A stretch of DNA of 39,380 nt, taken from an uncultured Gammaproteobacteria bacterium (GTDB lineage Bacteria; Pseudomonadota; Gammaproteobacteria; Pseudomonadales; UBA5518). The stretch's first letter is position 1. Every line of letters begins with the position of its first letter. This document shows, piece by piece, positions 1 to 8,078 of this stretch. Position numbers and translations under genes: made by a program. Below the pieces are notes generated by a model that was not told where the DNA came from, did not search any database, and worked only from the letters and a program-made list of their open reading frames with translations. The stretch lies in contig CAIYPF010000113.1 in the NCBI GenBank assembly GCA_903928015.1, forward strand, positions 1 through 39,380. Reading direction: 5' to 3'.

Positions 1-77
1 ACATTCGTGGAATCGCCGGGAGCGATTCCACGAATGTCGGTAGGCGCCGCACATGGACGTGCCAGGCGCCGGTAGCG
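1..77. repeat. Two-hairpin structured repeat, copy 1
   Basis: Bases 1-16 and 22-37 form a perfect 16-bp inverted repeat around the loop CGGGA. It is followed by a 40-base segment (38-77) holding a second possible hairpin: GGCGCC at 43-48 with 65-70, and GCAC at 49-52 with GTGC at 59-62. The same element recurs at 3813-3889, where loop and 40-base tail are identical and the first stem differs only by compensated base pairs. The arm begins at base 1, so the element may extend beyond the window. It resembles REP/REPIN-type extragenic palindromes in size and position, but I cannot assign it to a named family. Confidence 0.85.
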
Positions 78-90
78 CAGCGTCACCTGC

Positions 91-281
91 CCCCCGCACA
101 CAGCCACCGAGCAGTGCGGGCATGAAGCAGCCCCCGCACACAGCCGCCGAGCAGTGCGGGCATGAAGCAGCCCCCGAACACAGCCACCGAGCAGTGCGGG
201 CATGAAGCAGCCCCCGCACACAGCCGCCGAGCAGTGCGGGCATGAAGCAGCCCCGCACACAGCCGCCGAGCAGTGCGGGCT
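91..281. repeat. 40-bp tandem repeat array, about 4.8 copies, each with a hairpin
   Basis: Units lie at 91-130, 131-170, 171-210, 211-250 and a final partial unit at 251-281 that has lost one C. Each unit contains CCCGCAC and GTGCGGG separated by 14 bases, so each can fold into a 7-bp stem. The third unit has a mismatch (CCCGAAC). The base at the sixth loop position alternates A, G, A, G, G, which suggests growth by duplication of an 80-bp dimer. The array fills the leader of the acyl-CoA dehydrogenase operon. No other gene is visible in 1-332. Having no unique spacers, it is not a CRISPR array. Confidence 0.9.
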
Positions 282-332
282 TGAGCCGAACACGACACCG
301 AACAGACCGGACGTAACGAGGACAACGCAGAG

Positions 333-1499
333 ATGAACCTCGAGTACACAGACAAGCAGAACGCCTTCCGCGCCGAAGTGCGCGCGTGGCTGACAGCCAA
401 CGTGCCGTCGGAGCCGCTGAAGAGCTTCGATACCGAAGAAGGATTCCAGCAGCACCGCGAGTGGGAAGCCAAACTGAACGGCGGGCGCTGGGGCATGGTG
501 ACCTGGCCCGAGGAACTCGGTGGCCGCGGCGCGGACCTTGTCGAGTGGCTGATCTTCGAGGAAGAGTACTGGCGCGCGGGCGCTCCGCTGCGCGTCAACC
601 AGAACGGCATCTTCCTGCTCGGCCCGACGCTGATGGAATACGGCACGGCAGAACAGAAAGCGCGCTTCCTGCCACGCATGGCCACCGGGGAGGACGTCTG
701 GTGCCAGGGTTGGTCGGAACCCGGCGCGGGCTCCGACATGGCTGCGATCCGCACCACGGCGCGCCGCGATGGTGATCATTACGTCATCAACGGCCAGAAG
801 ACCTGGTCCACCCGCGCCGTGTGGGCCGACTGGTGCTTCGGCATGTTCCGCACCGATCCGGCCTCCGAGCGCCATCACGGCCTGAGCTTCATCCTCGTGC
901 CGATGAAGACGCCCGGCATCACGGTGCGCCCGATCCCGCAGCTCGATGGACTTCCGGGTTTCGCCGAGATCTTCTTCGACGAAGTGCGCGTCCCGGCCGA
1001 CTGCCTGCTGGGCGATGAGGGCAAGGGCTGGAAAGTGGCGATGGCCACGGCCGGCTTCGAGCGTGGCTTGATGCTGCGCAGCCCCGCACGTTTCCAGCAA
1101 ACGGCCGCAAGGCTGGTGGCGCTTTACAAGGCGAACCGCGAGAGCGCCGACCGCGATCCCACCGTGCGCGATGCCGTCATCCGCGCGTGGATGGACGCCG
1201 AGGCCTACTGCCTTACCACCTACCAGACAGCCTGCCGCCTGCTGAACGGCGGCAAGATCGCCGACGAGGCCAGCACCAACAAGATCTTCTGGTCCGAGCT
1301 CGACCAGCGCATGCACGAGACGGCGCTGTCGATTCTCGGGGCGCGTGCCGAGCTCTGGCCGCACGCGCCGGATGCAGGCGAGGTGGGCAACTGGCTCGAC
1401 GGCTTCCTGTTCTCGCAGTCGGGTTCGATCTACGCCGGCACCAACGAAATCCAGCGCAACATCATCGCCCAGCGCATGCTGGGCATGCCGCGCGCCTGA
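333..1499 (+). CDS. fadE31: Acyl-CoA dehydrogenase, FadE31-like (alpha-type subunit)
   Basis: This 388-residue protein has the acyl-CoA dehydrogenase fold throughout, with the flavin-region motif WSEPGAGSD near residue 132 and the C-terminal YAGTNEIQRN motif. From memory it aligns along its length with mycobacterial FadE31 (RSPARF, RHHGL, GFGEIF-like blocks). It lacks the GYTWEY-type segment that carries the catalytic glutamate, so it probably works as the flavin-binding half of a heteromer with the next gene product. In Mycobacterium, FadE31 partners FadE32/FadE33 in late steroid ring C/D breakdown. The start at 333 follows a GAGG-containing leader. Only 17 bases separate it from the next gene. 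The substrate is inferred from homology and neighbours. Confidence 0.85.
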   Translation: MNLEYTDKQNAFRAEVRAWLTANVPSEPLKSFDTEEGFQQHREWEAKLNGGRWGMVTWPEELGGRGADLVEWLIFEEEYWRAGAPLRVNQNGIFLLGPTLMEYGTAEQKARFLPRMATGEDVWCQGWSEPGAGSDMAAIRTTARRDGDHYVINGQKTWSTRAVWADWCFGMFRTDPASERHHGLSFILVPMKTPGITVRPIPQLDGLPGFAEIFFDEVRVPADCLLGDEGKGWKVAMATAGFERGLMLRSPARFQQTAARLVALYKANRESADRDPTVRDAVIRAWMDAEAYCLTTYQTACRLLNGGKIADEASTNKIFWSELDQRMHETALSILGARAELWPHAPDAGEVGNWLDGFLFSQSGSIYAGTNEIQRNIIAQRMLGMPRA

Positions 1500-1516
1500 G
1501 CGGGAGCACAGCACAC

Positions 1517-2566
1517 ATGGACTTCCGCTTCACCGAAGACCAGCAACTACTTGCCGAAGGCGCGCGCGACTTCCTGCGTGCCGAGCTCTCCACCGAGCGT
1601 CTGCGTGCGCTCTGGGCGAGCCCTACCGGTCGTGACGATGCGCTCTGGGCGCAGCTCGCGGAGCTTGGCCTCACCGGCCTCCTCGTGCCCGAGGAGCACG
1701 GCGGGCTCGGGCTGGGCGATATCGAGATGGTGTCGGTTGCCGAGGCCTGCGGTCACGTGGCGCTGCCCGAGCCCCTGCTCGACACCGCGATGATCGCCGC
1801 TGCGATGCTCCGTGATGCCGGAAATGCGGCACTCGCCGCCGAGTGGTTGCCGCGCATTGCCGAGGGCACAGCGCGCATCGCCGTGGGCCATTGCGTGAAC
1901 CCGCTGGTCGCCGACGCGCACGTGGCGGACCTGCTGCTGCTCCCGCAGGGCGATGCGATTTTCGCTGTGCCGCGCGAGGGCGTTTCGCTCACCGCGAACG
2001 AGAGCCTCGATCCCTCGCGTCGCCTGTTCCGCGTGGATGTGGCGCCCGGCGCTGGCAGCCTGCTCGCCTCGGGCGACAAAGCGCGACAGCTGCTCGCCGC
2101 CGCGCTCGATCGCGGCGCACTTGCCGCAGCCGCGCAGGCGCTTGGCGTGGCGCAGCGCCTGATCGATCTGTCCGTTGCGTACACGCGCGACCGCAAGCAG
2201 TTCGGCCAGGTAGTGGGTTCCTTCCAGGCCGTGCAACACCTGATGGCAAACGTCGCCGTCAAACTGGAATACGCCAAAGCACCCGTACAGCGCGCCGCAA
2301 GCGAGATCGCTCGTAGCACATCGCGTGCAGCCTTGTCTGCATCGCACGCAAAGCTCGTGGCCTGCGAGGCGGCCTCGCTCGCCGCCCGCAACAGCATCCA
2401 GGTGCACGGTGCGATGGGTTACACGTGGGAAGTGGACGTGCACATCTTCGCCAAGCGTGCCTGGGTGCTCGAATCTGCATGGGGTGATCGCGCTTTCCAC
2501 AAGTTGCGCGTGGCCGATGCCGTGCTTGCCGACGGTGCCGCGATCGGCCCCGGCACAACGTTCTGA
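1517..2566 (+). CDS. Acyl-CoA dehydrogenase, FadE32/FadE33-type (beta-type subunit)
   Basis: The open frame extends far upstream, but the ATG at 1517 gives a normal N-terminus (MDFRFTEDQQLL) just after fadE31, yielding 349 residues. The C-terminal half has YTRDRKQFGQ and VHGAMGYTWE. Glu305 aligns with the catalytic base of medium-chain acyl-CoA dehydrogenase. The protein lacks the strong WSEPGAGSD and GTNEIQRN motifs of its upstream neighbour, so the two look complementary, as in mycobacterial alpha2-beta2 steroid acyl-CoA dehydrogenases. It probably dehydrogenates a steroid-derived CoA thioester such as the methyl-oxo-octanedioyl-CoA formed after ring C opening. Assignment to FadE32 rather than FadE33 is uncertain. 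Confidence 0.85.
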   Translation: MDFRFTEDQQLLAEGARDFLRAELSTERLRALWASPTGRDDALWAQLAELGLTGLLVPEEHGGLGLGDIEMVSVAEACGHVALPEPLLDTAMIAAAMLRDAGNAALAAEWLPRIAEGTARIAVGHCVNPLVADAHVADLLLLPQGDAIFAVPREGVSLTANESLDPSRRLFRVDVAPGAGSLLASGDKARQLLAAALDRGALAAAAQALGVAQRLIDLSVAYTRDRKQFGQVVGSFQAVQHLMANVAVKLEYAKAPVQRAASEIARSTSRAALSASHAKLVACEAASLAARNSIQVHGAMGYTWEVDVHIFAKRAWVLESAWGDRAFHKLRVADAVLADGAAIGPGTTF

Positions 2567-2581
2567 CCGGAGGAATTCCAG

Positions 2582-3748
2582 ATGGCTGAAGCCTATATCG
2601 TCGACGCGCTGCGCTCGCCCACGGGCAAGCGCAAGGGCTCGCTTGCGGGCGTCCATGGCGCCGATCTCGGCGCACACGTCATCAGCGCCATCGTCGGGCG
2701 CAATGCGATCCCCGCCGAGGATTACGACGACGTGATCTTCGGCTGCGTCGACACCATCGGTGCCCTCGCGGGTGACATCGCCCGCACGGCCTGGCTCGCG
2801 GCGGGCATGCCGCTCTCGGTGCCCGGCACCACGGTGGACCGGCAGTGCGGCAGTTCGCAGCAGGCCGTGCATTTCGCGGCGCAGGCCGTGATGAGCGGCA
2901 CACAGGACGTGGTGCTCGCCGGTGGCGTGCAGACGATGAGCAGCATTCCGATTTCCTCGGCCATGCTCGCGGGACAACCGCTCGGCTTCACCACGCCGTT
3001 CGCCGAGAGCCTCGGCTGGCAGAAACGGTTCGGCAACGCGCCGGTGAACCAGTTCTATGCGGCGCAGCGCATCGCTGACCATTGGGGCATCAGCCGCGAG
3101 GCGATGGAGGCCTTTGCCAAGGAGAGCCACGACCGCGCGCTGAAAGCGATCGCGGAGGGCCGCTTCGACCGCGAGGTGGTGCCCTACACGCTGCCTGATG
3201 GCACGGTGTTCCGCATGGACGAGACGGCGCGTGCGAGCACGCTGGAGAAGATGGCAACGCTGCTGCCCGTCGACCCGAGCTACCCGGGCATCACGGCGGC
3301 CGTTTCGAGTTCCACCTGCGATGCCGCGGCCGCGGTGCTGGTGGTGTCGGAAGCGGCGCTGAAGCGCTACGGGCTCACTCCGCGCGCACGCATCCACCAC
3401 CTGAGCGTCCGCGCCGACGACCCGATCTGGCACCTCACCGCGCCCATCCCGGCCACCGCGCACGCGCTGAAGAAAGCGGGCATGAAGATCGAGGACATGG
3501 ACCTCGTCGAGATCAACGAGGCCTTCGCGTCGGTGGCGATGGCATGGATGAAGGAAACCGGTTATCCGCACGCCCACACCAACGTGAACGGTGGTGCCAT
3601 CGCGCTCGGCCATCCCCTCGGTGCTTCCGGCGCGAAGCTGATGACCACGCTGCTGCACGAACTCGAGCGCACCGGCGGTCGCTTTGGCCTACAGACCATG
3701 TGCGAGGGTGGCGGACAGGCGAACGTGACCATTATTGAAAGGTTGTGA
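2582..3748 (+). CDS. fadA6: Thiolase, FadA6-like
   Basis: This 388-residue thiolase retains the catalytic residues: Cys89 in [10 protein letters not shown], His344 in [14 protein letters not shown] and Cys374 in [10 protein letters not shown]. Blocks such as [27 protein letters not shown] and the C-terminus NVTIIERL resemble mycobacterial FadA6. In the known pathway FadA6 thiolyses 6-methyl-3,7-dioxodecanedioyl-CoA to acetyl-CoA and 4-methyl-5-oxo-octanedioyl-CoA. The start at 2582 has a good GGAGGAATTCC leader, 15 bases after the preceding stop. With the two upstream dehydrogenase genes it forms one probable transcription unit. The family call is very secure; the exact substrate is inferred from homology. 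Confidence 0.9.
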   Translation: MAEAYIVDALRSPTGKRKGSLAGVHGADLGAHVISAIVGRNAIPAEDYDDVIFGCVDTIGALAGDIARTAWLAAGMPLSVPGTTVDRQCGSSQQAVHFAAQAVMSGTQDVVLAGGVQTMSSIPISSAMLAGQPLGFTTPFAESLGWQKRFGNAPVNQFYAAQRIADHWGISREAMEAFAKESHDRALKAIAEGRFDREVVPYTLPDGTVFRMDETARASTLEKMATLLPVDPSYPGITAAVSSSTCDAAAAVLVVSEAALKRYGLTPRARIHHLSVRADDPIWHLTAPIPATAHALKKAGMKIEDMDLVEINEAFASVAMAWMKETGYPHAHTNVNGGAIALGHPLGASGAKLMTTLLHELERTGGRFGLQTMCEGGGQANVTIIERL

Positions 3749-3776
3749 TTCGCGACTGAAGCGCTGGTGGAGTGCT

Positions 3777-3916
3777 GCGGCCCGGAGGGGAGCCCCCGGC
3801 GCGAGCGCGCCTGCATTTCCGGAATCGTCGGGAACGATTCCGGAAATGCCGGTAGGCGCCGCACATGGACGTGCCAGGCGCCGGTAGCGAGCGCCGGGGG
3901 CTCCCCTCCGGGCCGC
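3777..3916. repeat. Perfect 26-bp inverted repeat enclosing the structured repeat
   Basis: Bases 3777-3802 are the exact reverse complement of 3891-3916. The pairing continues outward with one G-T type mismatch towards 3771. The arms are almost pure G+C and enclose the two-hairpin repeat at 3813-3889. As RNA or cruciform DNA this would be a 140-base nested structure between fadA6 and the following SDR gene. It could act as a terminator, a processing site or the ends of a small inserted element. There is no T-run typical of an intrinsic terminator, and I see no coding capacity in 3749-3964. Confidence 0.9.
3813..3889. repeat. Two-hairpin structured repeat, copy 2
   Basis: Bases 3813-3828 pair perfectly with 3834-3849 around the loop CGGGA. 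The next 40 bases (3850-3889) are identical to 38-77. Compared with copy 1, five stem pairs differ, at copy-1 positions 1-37, 6-32, 7-31, 8-30 and 16-22, and every change is compensated on the other arm. No other differences exist over 77 bases. This copy is nested in the 26-bp inverted repeat at 3777-3916, a flank that copy 1 does not show on its right side. Confidence 0.9.
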
Positions 3917-3964
3917 GGCGCTCTGGCACTAACGGTAACGATTGGCTGAGACGGGGATACACAC

Positions 3965-4846
3965 ATGAGCGGAATCTGTAACGGACGCGTGGCAATCATC
4001 ACCGGCGCTGGCGGAGGGCTGGGGCGCGAGTACGCGCTCGCGCTTGCGGCGGAAGGCGCTGCGGTGGTGGTGAACGACATCAACCAGACGGCGGCGGACA
4101 GCACCGTGGCCGAGATCGTCGCGGCCGGCGGAACGGCGCTGGCCAACACCGGCGACATCACGAACTACGAGGCTGCAGGCGGCATCGTGAAGGCGGCGAT
4201 CGACGCCTTCGGCGACCTGCACATCGTGGTGAACAACGCCGGCATCTGCCGCGACCGCATGTTCGTGAGCCTGTCCGAGCAGGACTGGGACGATGTGATC
4301 CGCGTGCATCTCAAGGGCCACTTCTGCATCAGCAGCCACGCCTGCAATTACTGGCGTGCCCGCGCCAAAGACGGTCTGCCTGTCAGCGGCCGCATCATCA
4401 ATACGAGTTCCGGCGCGGGCCTGCAGGGTTCGGTGGGGCAGTCGAATTATTCCGCAGCCAAGGGCGGCATCGCCTCACTCACGCTGGTGCAGGCCGCGGA
4501 GTTGCGTCGCTACGGCATCACCTCCAACGCACTCGCGCCTTCGGCCCGCACGGGCATGACGGCCGGTGTCTTCGGTGACCGCATGAAGCCGCCGGAAGAC
4601 GGCAGCTTCGACCACTTCCACCCCGGCAACGTCGCACCGTTGGTGGTGTGGCTGGGCAGCGAACTCTCGGGTCATGTCACGGGCCGCGTCTTCGAGGTCG
4701 AGGGTGGCAAGATCGCCATCGGCGACGGCTGGCGCAGCACGGTGGGCGTCGACAAGGGCAATCGCTGGGCGCCTGCGGAAGTGGGCGCGGCGATGGAGCA
4801 ACTGCTTGCCACCGAAGTCCCGGCGCAGAAGGTTTACGGGGCCTGA
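3965..4846 (+). CDS. Short-chain dehydrogenase/reductase, multifunctional-enzyme-2-like
   Basis: A classical SDR of 293 residues. It has a glycine-rich cofactor loop GAGGGLGREYA near residue 15, NNAG near residue 90, and catalytic Ser149, Tyr162 and Lys166 (YSAAK). The opening resembles the 3-hydroxyacyl-CoA dehydrogenase part of peroxisomal multifunctional enzyme 2 and actinobacterial SDRs of cholesterol clusters. The acidic residue in VVVND suggests NAD preference. Its place between fadA6 and two acyl-CoA dehydrogenase genes points to oxidation of a hydroxyacyl-CoA in steroid ring breakdown. The C-terminus is about 40 residues longer than a minimal SDR. The substrate is not determined by the sequence. 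Confidence 0.85.
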   Translation: MSGICNGRVAIITGAGGGLGREYALALAAEGAAVVVNDINQTAADSTVAEIVAAGGTALANTGDITNYEAAGGIVKAAIDAFGDLHIVVNNAGICRDRMFVSLSEQDWDDVIRVHLKGHFCISSHACNYWRARAKDGLPVSGRIINTSSGAGLQGSVGQSNYSAAKGGIASLTLVQAAELRRYGITSNALAPSARTGMTAGVFGDRMKPPEDGSFDHFHPGNVAPLVVWLGSELSGHVTGRVFEVEGGKIAIGDGWRSTVGVDKGNRWAPAEVGAAMEQLLATEVPAQKVYGA

Positions 4847-4876
4847 GCGCCGCGTCCACGCAGAACGGTAACCACC

Positions 4877-6022
4877 ATGGAATTCCGCTTCACCGAAGAG
4901 CAGCAGATGATCCGCGAGACTGCGGAGGCCTTTCTGCGCGAGCAGAGCGATGCCGCCGCCGTGCGCCGCGCCATGGCCACGGAGCAGGGCTTCGAGGCCG
5001 CGCTCTGGGACGAACTCGCCGGGAACATGGGCTGGAGTGCGATGCACATCCCCGAGGAGTTCGGCGGCTTGGGCCTCGGTGCCGTCGAGCTGGTGGCGCT
5101 GATGGAGGAGATGGGCAAGCGATTGCTCTGTGCGCCGTTCTTCTCCTCGGTGTGCCTGGGCGCCACTGCCATTCTCTGTGCGGGCAGCGAGGCGCAGAAA
5201 ACGGCACTGCTGCCCGGCATCGCCGCGGGTACGGCGCGTGCCGCACTCGGCTGGATGGGCGCCGGTCGCGACTGGAGCCCGTCGGGTGTTGCGCTCGCCT
5301 GCGCGCGTCACGGTGATGGTTGGCGGCTGCACGGCGAGAGCCACTACGTGGTCGACGGGCACACGGCGGATCTCCTCGTCCTTGCCGCGCGGCTGCCGGG
5401 AGAAGGCCTGCGACTCTTCGCGCTACCCGCGGATACCGCAGGTCTCACGCGCACATGGCTGCCAACGATGGACCAGACGCGCAAACTCGCAACGCTGACG
5501 CTGGACGGCGTGCAACTTGGCAACGATGCGCTGCTGGGCCTCGACGAAGACGCAGCCGAAGCGCTGCAGAAAGCCTTGGACATCGCCACCATCGCGCTCG
5601 CGGCCGAGCAGTCCGGCGTGGCGCAGCAGGTGCTCGAGATGGCGGTTGCCTACACCAAGGAGCGTCACCAGTTCGGCCGCTCCATCGCGAGTTTCCAGGC
5701 GATCAAGCACAAGGCAGCCGACATGATGCTGAAGGCCGAGGCCTCGCGCTCCGCGGCCTACTACGCAGCCTGCGTGGCCGACGAGGCGCTGCGCGGCGGC
5801 GCTGCAGGCGCCGAACTCGCACAGGCCGCGAGCCTCGCCAAGGCGAGCTGCTCCGAGACCGCCTTCTTCAACGCGGGCTCGGCGATACAGATGTACGGCG
5901 GTGTGGGCTTCACCTGGGAGTACGACGTGCACCTCTATTTCAAACGCGCGCGTGCCAGCGAGGCCTTCCTCGGCGCTCCCGCCTGGCACCGTGAGCGCAT
6001 CGCGCAGGAGTTGGGCCTGTGA
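4877..6022 (+). CDS. Acyl-CoA dehydrogenase, beta-type partner of FadE30
   Basis: The 381-residue protein has YTKERHQFGR and YGGVGFTWEYDVH, with Glu348 in the position of the catalytic base. It lacks the C-terminal GTNEIQRN motif, which the next protein has. The start at 4877 lies 30 bases after the SDR stop. Its stop overlaps the GTG start of the next gene (GTGA at 6019-6022), so the two products are probably made in equal amounts and form one heteromer. By context it takes part in alpha,beta-dehydrogenation of a HIP-derived CoA ester. It is more distantly related to the protein at 1517-2566, with which it shares the N-terminal FRFTE block. Confidence 0.87.
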   Translation: MEFRFTEEQQMIRETAEAFLREQSDAAAVRRAMATEQGFEAALWDELAGNMGWSAMHIPEEFGGLGLGAVELVALMEEMGKRLLCAPFFSSVCLGATAILCAGSEAQKTALLPGIAAGTARAALGWMGAGRDWSPSGVALACARHGDGWRLHGESHYVVDGHTADLLVLAARLPGEGLRLFALPADTAGLTRTWLPTMDQTRKLATLTLDGVQLGNDALLGLDEDAAEALQKALDIATIALAAEQSGVAQQVLEMAVAYTKERHQFGRSIASFQAIKHKAADMMLKAEASRSAAYYAACVADEALRGGAAGAELAQAASLAKASCSETAFFNAGSAIQMYGGVGFTWEYDVHLYFKRARASEAFLGAPAWHRERIAQELGL

Positions 6023-7206
6023 AGCTGCAATTCAGCGAAGAAGACGAACGCTTCCGCCGCGAGATCGCCGGCTGGCTCGCAGACAACCTCGTCGGCGAGT
6101 TCGCCCCGCTGCGCTTCCGCGGCGGGCCGGGCGACGAGCACATGTATCCCGAAGAGCGCAAGCACTGGGAACGGCGTATGGCCGCCGGCGGCTGGACCTG
6201 CATAGGCTGGCCGCAGGAGTTCGGCGGACGCGGCGCGAGCATCGAGCAGCAGGTGATTTTCCACGAGGAATACGCCCGCGCCGGCGGACCTGGCCGCATG
6301 GGTCATATCGGCGAGGGTCTCGCCGGCCCCACGATCATCGCTTTCGGTACCGACGAGCAGAAAGCGCGTCTGCTGCCCGGCATCCTCGCCGGCACCGAGC
6401 TCTGGTGCCAGGGCTATTCCGAGCCCGCCGCCGGCTCCGATCTTGCCGCAGTGAAAACCCGCGCGCGTCTCGACGCGGCCACCGGCCGTTGGCTCATCAC
6501 CGGCCAGAAAGTCTGGACCTCGCTCGCGCACGAATCCGACTGGTGTTTCGTGATCGCGCGTACCGACCCGGAGTCCATCGGCCACGCGGGCCTCGGTTTC
6601 TTCCTGGTGCGCGTGCGCCAGCCCGGCGTCACGGTCCGACCCATCGAGCAGATGACGGGCACTTCGGAATTCAACGAGGTGTTCTTCGACGACGCCGTCT
6701 GCGAATCGGGCGACATGCTGGGCAAGCCGGGCGAGGGCTGGAAGATCGGCATGGCGCTGCTCGGCTTCGAGCGCGGCGTCTCCACGCTCGGCCAGCAGAT
6801 GTTGTTCCAGAACGAATTGGACGAGATCGTGCGCATCGCGCGCGAGAACGGCGCGGGCAAGGACCCCGACATACGCCAGCGCATCGCGGATGCCTGGATC
6901 GGCCTGCGCATCATGCGCTACAGCGCCATGCGCATGCTCTCGGGTGGCGCTGACGGCTCGCTCGCGCGCGAGGCCATGAGCTACAAGCTCTACTGGGCCA
7001 TCTGGCACCGCAACCTCGGCAAGCTCGCGATGGATGTTCTGGGGCCCGAAGCGGAAATCGCCGAAAGCGCGCCCTACGGATTGAGTCGACTGCAGTCGCT
7101 TTTCCTGTTCACACGCGCCGACACGATTTACGGCGGCACCAACCAGATCCAGCGCAACATCATCGCCGAGCGTGCGCTCGGCATGCCGAAGGAGCCGCGT
7201 CGCTGA
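6019..7206 (+). CDS. fadE30: Acyl-CoA dehydrogenase, FadE30-like (alpha-type subunit)
   Basis: The 395-residue protein starts at a GTG inside the preceding stop. It closely matches my recollection of mycobacterial FadE30, including the blocks ELWCQGYSEP, KVWTSLAH, TGTSEFNEVFFDDA, FERGVSTLGQQ and ADTIYGGTNQIQRNIIAER. FadE30 acts in HIP degradation after IpdF, forming the double bond in 5-hydroxy-HIP-CoA. The segment that usually carries the catalytic glutamate is absent here, so it likely depends on the overlapping upstream subunit. It ends 15 bases before the convergent gene at 7222-7956, and I see no hairpin terminator there. Confidence 0.9.
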   Translation: MKLQFSEEDERFRREIAGWLADNLVGEFAPLRFRGGPGDEHMYPEERKHWERRMAAGGWTCIGWPQEFGGRGASIEQQVIFHEEYARAGGPGRMGHIGEGLAGPTIIAFGTDEQKARLLPGILAGTELWCQGYSEPAAGSDLAAVKTRARLDAATGRWLITGQKVWTSLAHESDWCFVIARTDPESIGHAGLGFFLVRVRQPGVTVRPIEQMTGTSEFNEVFFDDAVCESGDMLGKPGEGWKIGMALLGFERGVSTLGQQMLFQNELDEIVRIARENGAGKDPDIRQRIADAWIGLRIMRYSAMRMLSGGADGSLAREAMSYKLYWAIWHRNLGKLAMDVLGPEAEIAESAPYGLSRLQSLFLFTRADTIYGGTNQIQRNIIAERALGMPKEPRR

Positions 7207-7221
7207 GGCGCGGCTCAAGCC

Positions 7222-7956
7222 CTAGCGGAACACGATCGGGTTGCCGGTGAACACGTAGGTGCCGACATGATCCAGATGAGCCCACAGAGCGGCGTGCACC
7301 TTGATCCCGTGGCGGCGCGCCAGCTTGCAGAAGAAGTAGTCCTCGGACAGCAACTGGCGTGTCTCGGGGTCGACGCTGACCGAGAAGAACTCGTGAACCT
7401 TGCCCCCGCGGAGATGCTCCAGATCTTCGTCGAAATACCAGGGAACGGCGTGTTCGAGTTTTTCGAAGACCTCTCTGCGTATCAGCATGAACCCCGTGCC
7501 ACCGTGCCATATCTCCAGCGGAACGTCCTTGTCTGCCTTGGCCTCGTCGGCATGCTGCACGAGGTTGACGACGAAGTTCCCGGTGAACTGTTCGAGATGC
7601 TCGTCCTGCACGCCATTCCTGGCGGCTTCGCCGACGGTGCGCCAGTTGATGCCTTTCTTCGGGTAGACGCCGCAGAGGATGTCGAGATCGGCATCTATCA
7701 TGCGGATCAGGTCTTCCGGGCGGAAGTTGATGTCAGCATCGATAAACATGAGATGGGTGGCCTGCGAGTCGAGGAAAAAGCTCGTCAGGGTGTTGCGCGC
7801 CCGGGAAATCAGGGATTCGTTGTACAGTGAGTGATAGGCAGTCGGTATGCCCCGTTGCGAAAGCGCGAACAGCGACTGCATCAGCGAAGTGCAGTAGTGA
7901 CCCGTGCACATGCCGCCGTACATGGGAGTGGCGATGAAGATGTGGGGACTTGCCAT
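7222..7956 (-). CDS. Glycosyltransferase-like protein (GT-A type), function unknown
   Basis: This 244-residue protein opens with a Rossmann-like strand (IFIATPMYGG). It then has NESLISRARN and a hydrophobic strand ending in FIDADI, with Asp73-Ala74-Asp75 as a probable DxD metal and nucleotide-sugar site. Further on are GGTGFMLIRREVF and SEDYFFCKLARRHGI, as in GT2-like transferases found in some phages and Alphaproteobacteria. It has no signal peptide or membrane segment. It runs opposite to the catabolic genes on both sides and separates fadE30 from ipdF. Its G+C looks lower (about 55-62% in lines I counted, against 62-75% nearby), which suggests later insertion. Donor and acceptor are unknown. 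Confidence 0.7.
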   Translation of the reverse strand: MASPHIFIATPMYGGMCTGHYCTSLMQSLFALSQRGIPTAYHSLYNESLISRARNTLTSFFLDSQATHLMFIDADINFRPEDLIRMIDADLDILCGVYPKKGINWRTVGEAARNGVQDEHLEQFTGNFVVNLVQHADEAKADKDVPLEIWHGGTGFMLIRREVFEKLEHAVPWYFDEDLEHLRGGKVHEFFSVSVDPETRQLLSEDYFFCKLARRHGIKVHAALWAHLDHVGTYVFTGNPIVFR

Positions 7957-8078
7957 TCTTGCGGCCTCGATAACCGGAGAAGTTTCCGGGGATGGGGAAA
8001 ACCCGGCACTCTGATTGCCCGACCTTACAATAATGCGACAGCTTCAACCCACCCGTTCGCGCTTCACAGGAGATTTCC

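Noticed and set aside
91..281. Possible CRISPR array
   Set aside because: Units are directly contiguous, with no unique spacers, and no cas genes are present.
83..757. Minus-strand open frame of 224 codons with repeated ARTARRLCAG-like units
   Set aside because: It is a reading of the 40-bp tandem repeats plus the antisense of fadE31; there is no ribosome site or family resemblance.
1547..3658. Minus-strand open frame of 703 codons
   Set aside because: It is a high-GC shadow, rich in His and Arg, opposite two well-recognised enzyme genes.
7957..8078. TACAAT at 8026 as a promoter of ipdF, and a KstR2-like operator
   Set aside because: No acceptable -35 lies at the right distance and I found no inverted repeat resembling a TetR-type operator; only the -10-like box remains.
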